21,045 bases of DNA, from assembly GCF_000485595.1 (NCBI RefSeq), contig NW_014577161.1, positions 577,419 to 598,463 on the forward strand. Reading direction: 5' to 3'. The position numbers and the translations under genes are program-made. This stretch comes from Priapulus caudatus. Its lineage: Eukaryota; Priapulida; Priapulimorpha; Priapulimorphida; Priapulidae. Below the pieces are notes generated by a model that made no database searches, was not told the DNA's origin, and saw only the letters and a program-made list of their open reading frames with translations. This document shows, one piece after another, positions 1 through 7,779 of this stretch (position 1 is the first letter of the stretch; every line of letters begins with the position of its first letter).

Positions 1-653
1 TGTTCTCCAGTGTGCCGTGTTTGTGATGTGGGGAGCAACAGCAAACCATTATACAAGCACATGTGTTTGTATTACATATATGTGTATAATTATGTGTACA
101 TGTGTACATGTGTACATTGTATTATATATCTATGATCAAGCTCAAAGCACTCAATACAATGCACTCAAAACAATGAGCTCAAACACAATGCACTTTTTCT
201 GCATGACGCGGTATGGTACCGTTCTAACTGATTGGAAAACTGCAGGTACCGCAGGTGGGGACAGAAACACGACACTGCAACGCTTATATGGAGCGTGTTA
301 CATAGGCCAACTAGTATATAGTACTATAGTACTAGGGCCTAGTATTTTTGCCAGGCATGCTATGATTGGCGGACCGTGTGCTGCAGACCATTGTTTTCAC
401 ATACCATGTATTATTGAAAGGTAGGTTTATTTTACTCTCTTTTAAAACTATTCAAACATGTTGTTCAATATGAGTAGCCTATCTGTTCAAGTGATAAAAA
501 ATAGTTCATTATAAAGACTCTAATCTAAACAACGTTCCTAGGATGAACCAGCTTTTTGCCCTTTCTTTCCCCAGGTGAACTATGGAACCAGTTCTACGCT
601 TGAAACGACCGGTAGATGCAAGATGAACATTATCCTTCAATCAAAGATTAAAT
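1..653. other. No clear gene; low-complexity and possible decayed exon
   Basis: An open frame at 17-424 has Cys/Tyr/Met-rich composition caused by TGTACA/ATGTGT low-complexity sequence, so I do not call it a gene. Small repeats are visible: tgtaca units near 95-120, a caatgcact motif repeated around 155-195, and a near-palindrome around tactagggcctagta (about 328-342). A GTAGGT donor-like site at 421 and a strong pyrimidine tract ending in CCAG at 571-574 could delimit an intron of about 154 bp. Joined across it, one frame reads a short stretch that resembles the region just upstream of the nuclease-like gene at 654, but it stops at 601-603. I treat this as weak. Confidence 0.4.
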
Positions 654-1535
654 GTGTTGGACCAAACGTACGAAATGATGAACGTTGGTTTGGACACTGA
701 ATGGACACCAATGGAAGCAACCCCGTCTCGAATGGCACGCGACAACAAAGTTGAAGCGAGCATGTTCAAGGTATTAAAGAGATTCAAGGTAATGGTAGAA
801 GAACCAACAGATAGGACAGATAACCTCCTGAATATTGCCAACAAAGACGTGGCTACGGCTAAAATAGAGAACTCACTGCTGAATGCAACACAACTGGGAC
901 AGACACACCTGGAGACGTTCGTGAAGGAGAGGTTAGTCGATGGAAAGATTAATTTCAGGGATACATTGCCAAAAGCACGAGCTCCTACTTTCGCATCTTT
1001 GTATGAAGTGCGCATGGTGAAAGATAGTTTGAAAGGGAAGATGGAAACGTTGAAAGCTGACAGGAACTTCTCACAGAAATTTATCACGGCATATAGGGCT
1101 AGCAGACCAGTTGACCTAAGCAATATCTTAAACCATGAGCTGATGAAAGTACCGGTGAGCATTGCTGATACATCTGGCACACTACGGACGGGTACCAAAT
1201 CCATTCTGTTTGATGTGTTGGCTAAAGATGTGACCTCCCCTCCAGAAATCACCATCAGTCGGTCTGCATGTCTTATAATAGATGGACAAGCTACAATCAT
1301 GTCTTTTGGAAAGTCAAGCGATGTGAGTACCTTCGGAGAATACGCAGACATGGTTGTCAAACACATTCTCAAGCAGGGTAAAGCGTATGATAGAATCGAT
1401 GTGACCTTCGATCGATACAGGGACCTCTCAATCAAAGCTAGCACACGAGAAAGGCGTACAAGAAAGACCAAGCCAATTCGACGACTGATTGAAGACCAAG
1501 ATGTACCCCTTCCAAGCAAATGGAAGCCTTTCTAG
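654..1535 (+). pseudogene. N-terminal half of a broken FEN/XPG-like nuclease family protein
   Basis: This is an open frame of 293 codons. The listed start is a GTG and is not a convincing initiator; the frame is open back to a TGA at 624-626, so the true N-terminus is missing or upstream. The C-terminal third carries two acidic motifs that I align with FEN/XPG/PIN-fold nucleases: IDG with Asp210, and TFDRY with Asp253, followed by a basic TRERR-type segment. The protein belongs to a family of uncharacterised proteins I recognise from marine invertebrate genomes. The frame ends at TAG 1533-1535, and homology carries on at once in another frame from about 1520, which implies a single small indel near 1515-1530. 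It could be a recent pseudogene, a sequencing error, or two exons misread. The nuclease assignment is my inference from motif order and not an established annotation. Confidence 0.6.
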
Positions 1536-2494
1536 CATCCACCGACAATAAAAGGGACCTCTGTTTGTTTCTGTCTAATGCCCTTATAGCTGCAGCTCCA
1601 AGTGAGAAGACCATCGTTGTGGGTGGAGGCTTCATTTCCGAGACCGAGGTGCAAAGTACTGATCCTTGCATGAATATGGATTTGTTGGAAGGCAACTACG
1701 AGGAGGCGGATACACGAATTGTACTTCATTGTATTCACAGCAATGCACAAACCATAGTGGTGACCGCTCGTGATACAGACATCCTCATCCTACTTCTGGC
1801 ACACTTTAACAAAATGACTTGCTTGCAGTTATGGCTCGAGGCTGGTACTTCAAAGAAACCAAAGTATGTTCCAGTTCATGACATCAGAAAACAGCTAAGC
1901 CTTGGAGACCAAGTATATGAAACCATTCCAGCATTCCATGCCATCACAGGGTGTGATACGGTATCATACTTCTCTGGACATTCCAAGAAGTCAGCATGGG
2001 ATGTATTCATAGAACACCACCATCTTCTAAGAGATCTTGAAAAGTCTCAGACTGTGTTAAGAGAAGTTTCTGATGATGCCGAGAAATTTGTTTGTCGAAT
2101 GTACAAGTCCTCATCACAGAGCTGTGACCAGGCCCATGTGAAGTTCTTTAGTAAATGTCATGCGCCAGAGTCAATGCCGCCTTCAAGTGATGCTGCCCAG
2201 TATCATATACAGCGTGCGAACTACCAAAGCCTCATATGGAGAGAAGCCTGCAACCCCAAACCAGTCATCCCCTCCCGAACGGACTCTGGATGGAGGCTGG
2301 CTGATGGCATTCTAACACCCGCCCTCACAACCTTGCCCCCCATTCCAAAGGCATGCAAGGACATTGTGGAGTGTGGCTGCACTAAGGGTTGCATCAGCAA
2401 CAGGTGCTTATGCAAAAGATGGAACTTGCAGTGCACAGATGCATGCAAATGCAATGAGGATGAAACTGTAACATGCAAAAATAAAACCAAATAA
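1520..2494 (+). pseudogene. C-terminal half of the same protein: nuclease motifs plus CXC cysteine-rich domain
   Basis: This frame has 324 codons and continues the protein of 654-1535 after a frameshift; the ATG at 1520 is probably internal. Acidic motifs follow in FEN/XPG order: EEADTRI (Glu61, Glu62, Asp64), RDTDILIL (Asp85, Asp87), then ITGCDT (Asp146) followed by a glycine/lysine run SGHSKKSAW that resembles the helix-two-turn-helix segment after the GCD motif of FEN1-type enzymes. The C-terminus (residues 285-311) has the pattern C-x-C-x3-C-x4-C-x-C-x6-C-x3-C-x-C, close to the tesmin/TSO1-like CXC zinc-binding DNA-binding domain, plus a further Cys319. All expected acidic and cysteine residues are present, so decay is recent or the break is an artefact. 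Predicted role: nucleic-acid-cleaving, DNA-binding nuclear protein (inference). It stops at TAA 2492-2494. Confidence 0.65.
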
Positions 2495-2544
2495 CGCCAT
2501 TGGCCTTCAATTAAGAGCAAACACCAATTTCATAAAATTCGTAT

Positions 2545-3700
2545 TTTGCACTAATTGACAATTGACCTTAATTATCGGTTAATTACCAGAAATCTCTAAA
2601 ACAAATATAATATCCCTGTCCCCCTGAACCATTGCAATGAAGAGAAAGATGTGAAAAATCTGACCACAAAATCTGAAAACAACCAACATAGAAAGTTCAA
2701 CCGTTACGGAGATATTCGTCATAGTATAGAATAGTATTGTATAGAATAGTATAGAATAGTATAGAAGTGAATGTTTATTTCATGTTTTCCATTTATTTTG
2801 AATATTTGATAGGTTGTCTAAAGCCTAATATGAAAGATATTGAAAAATGACTTTGATATTTATATTAAGGTGGTTAAATAAAACATGTTTTGAAGTTTTG
2901 CACTAATTGACTTTTGTCCTTAATTAATGAGTTAATTAATCAGGCAAATTTGGCAAACACAAACAATTTTTTTTAAATGCCTTTTCCATTTCACATATTT
3001 CACATTTCCATTTAATTCAAATATTTATTGCATGATTACTGTTTTATATAAGGAAAAGTAAAAAAAAAACCTTGGATATTTGTATAGGGAAGGACAAAAC
3101 GAGCCTAAACAAATTTCATGAAAATTCGTATTTTGCATTAATTGACCATTGACTTTAATTAGCAAGCTAATTAACAAAAATATGAAATACAAACATAATA
3201 ACCCTGTCCCCATGAACCACAGATATAGAGAGGCTAGACAACCCTGGTAATTGGTAACAAAATCTATATGAAACCAAACCAATATGGCAAAAAAAGAAAG
3301 TCCAACCGTTAAGGAGATATTTGCAAATGAAGTGAATACTTCTTTAATGTTTTCCCTTAATTTCTAAACTTTGCGGAATTGTGTAGCATTTATTATGAAA
3401 GATATTGAAAAATTGTTTTCAGATCTGTATTTAGGAGGGGAAAGAAAACATATTTTGTAAAAAAATATGAATTTTGCACTAATTGACCTTTGACTTTAAT
3501 TAGTAACCTAATTAGACAAATTTGGAAAACACAAACAATTTTTTCATATTCAGCACGAAAATCCGCTCCAGAAAAACCTATTTGTTTGCTTTTCCTCAAA
3601 AATGCCTTATGAAATAAGATTTTTGGAAAATTGAACCAGTCTCCGATCATTTTCTCCGATTCCCATTCAGCTGACTAAAACCAATTAGGCAGTACAAAGT
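2545..3700. repeat. Two diverged tandem copies of an AT-rich unit of about 580 bp
   Basis: A motif of the form ttttgcactaattgac followed by ttaattag/gttaatta occurs four times, near 2547, 2897, 3130 and 3472. Longer matches pair the first with the third and the second with the fourth: ccctgtcccc(c/a)tgaacca at 2611 and 3202, caaccgtta(c/a)ggagatatt at 2699 and 3303, and gtgaat...gttttcc at 2768 and 3332. This gives a tandem duplication with a period of about 575-585 bp, each copy containing two half-units. No coding capacity is visible. It may be part of a non-autonomous transposon or a decayed satellite. Confidence 0.6.
2721..2767. repeat. Short tandem repeat of atagaatagt type
   Basis: About four imperfect copies of a 10-bp atagaatagt unit lie in tandem inside the first copy of the 580-bp unit. 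The second copy has no matching array at the equivalent position, so it arose after the duplication or was lost. Confidence 0.6.
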
Positions 3701-4921
3701 CTGTCGATGTTACTTACGCCTGATGTTAACATAACCAGGTGATGTCGAGGGGAAGCAGCACGTTGAGTCGGAAGTAGCACGTTGAGATGCTGTGCTAGTC
3801 CGTCATTGCAATCACCTTGTTTGGCAACGTGTCGAGTGATGCTGCGTGTAGCGGGCATGGCCTAATTATTGATCGAACAAAAATGCCTACTGCTCGTGAG
3901 AAGTTGCTAGTTACAAAAGTTCCCAACATATTCAACTTGTAATTTTGATTTGGGCTAAAACTTTAGTGAAGGTTTTGGCTACAGATTCCCCCCGTTTCAC
4001 ATCTGCTGACAACGCAGTCTCACGTCAGACACAGTACCGCGGTTCAGGGTGTTGCTGTTATTATTGTTATTTCTTCCTTGCCCATCTTCGTCCGTCTTCT
4101 ACTTCACTCCATTCGTTTTCCTCGTCCGTTTTCATCCCTGCCCTGCCCCACCTGCACATCTATCTTTTACTGTCTTTTATCGTAATCCCTCCTCCGCCTC
4201 CGTTCTTTTCGTACTCATACCATCCTATGTTCAAATCCGAACATTTTCTCGGCGTTCTACTCTCCTCCTACCGTGACCGTGTTTGAATACCCACTTCACT
4301 CTGTTTAATTATTCCGGCAATCACCTTTTATGTAAAAATGACTCCAAACACCTTTTGCGATCCTGTGCCAGTAATCTCAGTAAGCTCATGCACGCGATGT
4401 CTAGCCATCCCGTCCCACTTCTCCGTGGTAGACGGACGTTAGTAACTGCATGCCACGGCCTTGCATACCCCAATACAATGCGATCTAAACGCGGCGGTAA
4501 ATCGTTTCGGTACTAAATATTTATTGCCACCCAGCGATAACTCCGTGCGAGTATGACAACAAACATTAAATTTCATTTTTCATTTCAAAACTTCTATTAT
4601 ATAGCGAAATTCCATTAAAACCCATATATGCAACGAGGAATTTCCATTATGTAGCCGGCACAGCTAACAAAACCGCCTCAATCAACAAATTGAGTGACAA
4701 TGTAGATAATCTAGCGTTTTATGGGACGAAGATATAATTGACTAATTATCACCATCCGTATACGAGATGAAGCTAACGAAGCAATATAATATTATGAGAG
4801 AGCCTGAGCGCGAACGCATTTGTAAACGCCACTGGTTCCAATGATTACTACTACCGCTAAATATTGCATCAAATTAATATTTATTGCCTTCGGGCGATTT
4901 ATTGCCACGCCCTCTGTGATT
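3701..4921. other. Intergenic stretch without recognisable gene
   Basis: No homology-bearing frame is visible. There is a short duplication around 3755-3787 (agcacgttgag twice) and a pyrimidine-rich block listed separately. The motif aatatttattgcc...gtgcgag/gtgat-tatgac occurs near 4517 and again near 4877, suggesting a diverged dispersed repeat that leads into the 21-bp minisatellite. Confidence 0.4.
4050..4275. repeat. Polypyrimidine-rich stretch
   Basis: The plus strand is dominated by C and T (tcttcc, ccctgcccc, cctcctccgcctcc). Open frames here are rich in Pro, Ser, Phe and Leu simply because of that composition, so no gene is called. Such mirror-type tracts can adopt triplex DNA; nothing further can be said. 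Confidence 0.5.
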
Positions 4922-5068
4922 ATGACGAGGAACGATAACAACATGACGAGTAACAATACCATTATGACGAGTAACAATACTATTATGACGAGTAACGATA
5001 CCATTATGACGAGTAACAATACCATTATGACGAGTAACGATACCATTATGACGAGTAACGATACCAAT
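4922..5068. repeat. 21-bp minisatellite, seven units
   Basis: Seven consecutive units follow the pattern atgacgagtaacRataccatt, at 4922, 4943, 4964, 4985, 5006, 5027 and 5048. Variation is mostly an A/G switch at one position, plus two changes in the first unit. Because 21 is a multiple of three, the array is open in frames on both strands, giving spurious 7-residue repeat peptides. It ends two bases before a truncated LINE coding tail begins. Confidence 0.9.
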
Positions 5069-5070
5069 AA

Positions 5071-5295
5071 GTCACATTAAAGAGACCTAATCGGTACAGT
5101 CTGCGCTCTGGTAACCAAATGTTAATTGAGCCACCATCAGTAAAAACGTTGGCTACACTTGGCGATCGAACTGTTTCATCAGCTGCCCCAAAATTATGGA
5201 ATAAGCTACCTAGTCATATTCGATGTGAAAAGTCGCTGGAATGTTTTGAACGCCTAGTCAAAACTCATCTATTTAACATTGCATTTAACACATAG
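5071..5295 (+). pseudogene. C-terminal end of a non-LTR retrotransposon (LINE) ORF2, 5'-truncated
   Basis: The frame is open from 5071 and ends at TAG 5293-5295. It reads SLRSGNQ, then LATLGDRTVSSAAPKLWNKL, then a segment ending in FERLVKTHLFNIAFNT. This is the well-known C-terminal tail after the reverse transcriptase of CR1/L2/Rex-type LINEs: LRS..., GDR.FS.AAPKLWN.LP..IR, F...LKTHLF. There is no start codon and no RT domain, as expected for a typical 5'-truncated insertion. No internal stop or frameshift is seen, so the fragment may be fairly young. The exact clade cannot be decided from this tail. Confidence 0.8.
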
Positions 5296-5569
5296 ACATT
5301 ATATTTTTAGGTGTACATTTGATTTGAGTTCTATTTATTGGAAATGTCATATGATTGTCGTTTCTTAGCATCTATATTTTACAATGTTGCAGTCCGCTAT
5401 TTTATAATCAGGAAATGTTACAGGATTGTCGTAATTTAAGTATCTATATTTTACAGTGTTGCAGTCCGCTGTTTTATAATCAGCCTTTGTAATGCGCGCG
5501 TGAACATATTTGCATGTAACGTGCGCAACATAAATCAATAAATATTATTATTAATAAATATTATTTACA
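5296..5569 (+). mobile_element. LINE 3'UTR ending in AATAAATATTATT-type simple repeat
   Basis: This follows directly on the LINE stop codon. It contains a near-perfect tandem duplication (separate entry) and ends in aatcaataaatattattattaataaatattattt, a short simple repeat of the type that often terminates CR1/L2-like elements in place of a poly(A) tail. The end coordinate is set by the start of the next element's inverted repeat and is approximate. Confidence 0.6.
5340..5482 (+). repeat. 71/72-bp tandem duplication in the LINE 3'UTR
   Basis: Copy 1 is 5340-5410 and copy 2 is 5411-5482. Both begin ggaaatgt and end with gttgcagtccgct(a/g)ttttataatca; the middle is more diverged. Duplicated 3'UTR blocks can be a family feature recognised by the element's own reverse transcriptase, or a later slippage event. 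Confidence 0.85.
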
Positions 5570-5861
5570 CAGTGGCTACGCGTCCGGTCATCCATTATAA
5601 AGCTGATTGGTGATTCCCAAATTAAAGTCACGATTAGGCCACGCCCCCTTTCAAATCGTAGATTTTTCTGGATTTACTATTGCTTCAAAATTACAAAAAC
5701 ACATTTTTTTGATGAAATACCTAAAGGTAAGTAATATTATGGTAAAACTGATTGCTTATTGTTTTTTACTGAAAAAAATATAGTTGGGTTCACATAAGAA
5801 ATATATGACCGGACGCATAGCCTGGGAGCTGCGCGTCCGGTAACCGGACGTGTAGCCACGG
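5570..5861. mobile_element. MITE-like element with terminal inverted repeats (about 292 bp)
   Basis: The left end (5570-5590, cagtggctacgcgtccggtca) is inverted at the right end (5841-5861, taaccggacgtgtagccacgg), with only a few mismatches over about 19 bp. A second inverted copy of the left end (atgaccggacgcatagcc, 5805-5822) lies just inside, and a near-palindrome cgtccggt/aaccggacg sits at 5834-5850. There is no coding capacity. The 7-mer tatttac occurs on both sides (5562-5568, 5867-5873) but not flush with the ends, so the target duplication is unproven. The superfamily is not assigned. Confidence 0.7.
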
Positions 5862-7268
5862 CCTACTATTTACTAAAAAAAATGAAACACTGTAATCTTT
5901 GTCAGATATTAGTTATTATCATATTAGATATTAGTTTAAAAAATACCGGATATTAGATCATTCCATATAGTAAAGGATAGGGTCGGGAAAGCAATTCCTT
6001 TAATGCCTCAGCTGCCAAGTTATATTTCTAGGTCAATCATAGAGACGTGAGCGCCTTGCTTACGGATTGTACTTCTAATGATTAAACAACCTCTACTTTT
6101 CACAGACCAATATAAAAAGATAATGCCGGTACTCTATATATGTATATCCGAATTCTATAACATATATTATACCGTGTGTGAGATTTTTATTGAAAAATTT
6201 ACAGTGCTTTTTAAAATGGAAAATTCTAGCCATTCCCCATATACATGAATAGGAAATTCAATTGCGTTTCGATTAAAACATTACAGACAGTTTGAGTAGT
6301 CACTTCATAGTTTATGAGTCTGTTCCTACTCTAATTTTCATTCTGCTTCTACTTCATTTTATCACAATAATTCCTCTCCATGGATGGGGTTTCTAACCAT
6401 GGATGTCGAGTATCCATGTTTTATTATTTGCATAGCATTTCAAGCAATACACGCTTACATAACACTTTGATAATGACATTGGTTTGCGTAAACGACGCTG
6501 ACTGCGTCACCGTCTCGGATACCTGTAGGCATATACGAATACGTAACAGAAATTCCAGAGCGTGCTGTATCGAAATTTAAAAGAGAAGCTGGAGAACATG
6601 GATAAAGTAGAGGAACGGGTAGAGAAGGGAGAGATGGAGGCAGTGGCGGAGGTGGAGGAGGTGGGAATATACATAGGAAATGTAAAAGAAGGAAAGGATG
6701 TCGGAGGAAAGAAGGTGAAATAGGTACAGCAAGGGTAGAGCTAAAGGAAGGGAAGAGGTAGATGAGGAGGGAAGGTGGGATAAGCAAAGGTTGTAAAAGA
6801 AGGAAGAAACTAGGGGAGGGAGAGAAGGTAGAGGATGCGAGAATATGAAGCCTAAAAATAATGTATAGAATGGACTAAGTATGAGAACAACAACGATGTT
6901 TGCTATATGTCATGTTTATAGCTGTGTTAAATGTGTTTAGGTGTAATCTCCGCTAGTGTTGCTTCGGTACGTAAACCGTTACTTGCATTAATTCGTTCAT
7001 TTTTATTAGCGCCACACAACAGCGCGCCTCGCCTGTCCGTCCCAAATGCCATCGAGATCCGCGCTTAAATCTCTGTCGATTTTGATAGTGTTTTTACCTT
7101 TCTATTATTCCTTTAGTTGTTATAATATTTGTGAAAATAGCCTAACAACTAGCGAATGTGAAAAACGAACCGAACGCGCACTTGTGAGTTAAAAAGTTGC
7201 AAAGTCGCATGTCGATGCACACTAATTATGCTGCGCACACTAATTACTGCTTAATAATACTGCATTAT
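5862..7268. other. AT-rich intergenic region, no gene seen
   Basis: Nothing with coding character is visible. Noted items are an ATTAGATATTAG-type repetition at 5905-5955, the purine-rich block listed separately, and an 11-mer attatgctgcg at about 7226 that recurs at 7264 at the left end of the next foldback element, suggesting a partial older copy of that element's terminus. Confidence 0.4.
6580..6850. repeat. Polypurine-rich stretch
   Basis: About 270 bp are almost only A and G on the plus strand (gaagggagagatggaggcag..., ggaggaggtggg, aagaaggaaag). The open frame on the minus strand here is a Pro/Ser/Leu low-complexity artefact. When reversed, it shares a loose pattern (ggaggcggaggaggg, then gtaaaaga) with the pyrimidine-rich block near 4050-4275, but that may be composition only. 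Confidence 0.5.
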
Positions 7269-7542
7269 GCTGCGTTTACACTATCGATTTTTGTCAGCAA
7301 ATCGTACCGATTTCAAGTGCATTCCAACACAATCGACTGAAATTCGATTGTATTGGAGTCGGAGTCGGGCCGAGTTGGAGAAATAGAACACGTTCTATTT
7401 CTCCAACTTGGCGACTTGACTCCGACTCCGACTCCAACACAATCAAATTTCTTGGAATGCACTTTGATCAAGTCGGGGGCAAGTTGGAATGCACTTGAAA
7501 TCGGGACGATTTGCTGACAAAAATCTATAGTGTGAACACAGC
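7269..7542. mobile_element. Foldback (palindromic) MITE-like element, 274 bp
   Basis: The outer about 60 bp are inverted copies with only a few mismatches: gctgcgtttacactatcg...gtgcattccaac from 7269, and the reverse complement of gttggaatgcac...gtgtgaacacagc ending at 7542. The centre is a perfect 16-bp inverted repeat around a 2-nt loop (7374-7389 and 7392-7407, gttggagaaatagaac). The right arm is about 30 bp longer owing to an internal duplication of tggaatgcactt. TTA lies close to both ends (7265-7267 and 7543-7545), compatible with a 3-bp TWA target duplication of the PIF/Harbinger type, but not proven. It lies about 240 bp upstream of the EFHB start codon. Confidence 0.8.
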
Positions 7543-7779
7543 TTAAGTGAGTGTAAGGATTTAAACAATACATGGAACAATACATTGACGTGTTTAACAA
7601 TAATCCTGGTGCCTGGCAACGCCAGTTCGAAGACACACCGCATAGTACGAATTTGCAGTGGATAAACAAACTGCCTGCTTTCGGCGGCGCTCCTGCAAAC
7701 ATAACACAATTACATCTCGTAAATAACCACGAATGATATCAGTAACGCGCAGACATCAGGCCACGCATCAGCCGACGCC

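Noticed and set aside
17-424. 135-codon open frame at the left end
   Set aside because: Built on TGTACA/ATGTGT low-complexity sequence, no recognisable domain.
641-1519. 292-codon frame antisense to the nuclease-like gene
   Set aside because: The sense frame carries the conserved motifs; the antisense reads as low-information Ser/Leu sequence.
4792-5080. Open frames on both strands over the 21-bp array
   Set aside because: The period is a multiple of three, so any stop-free frame stays open; no other sign of coding.
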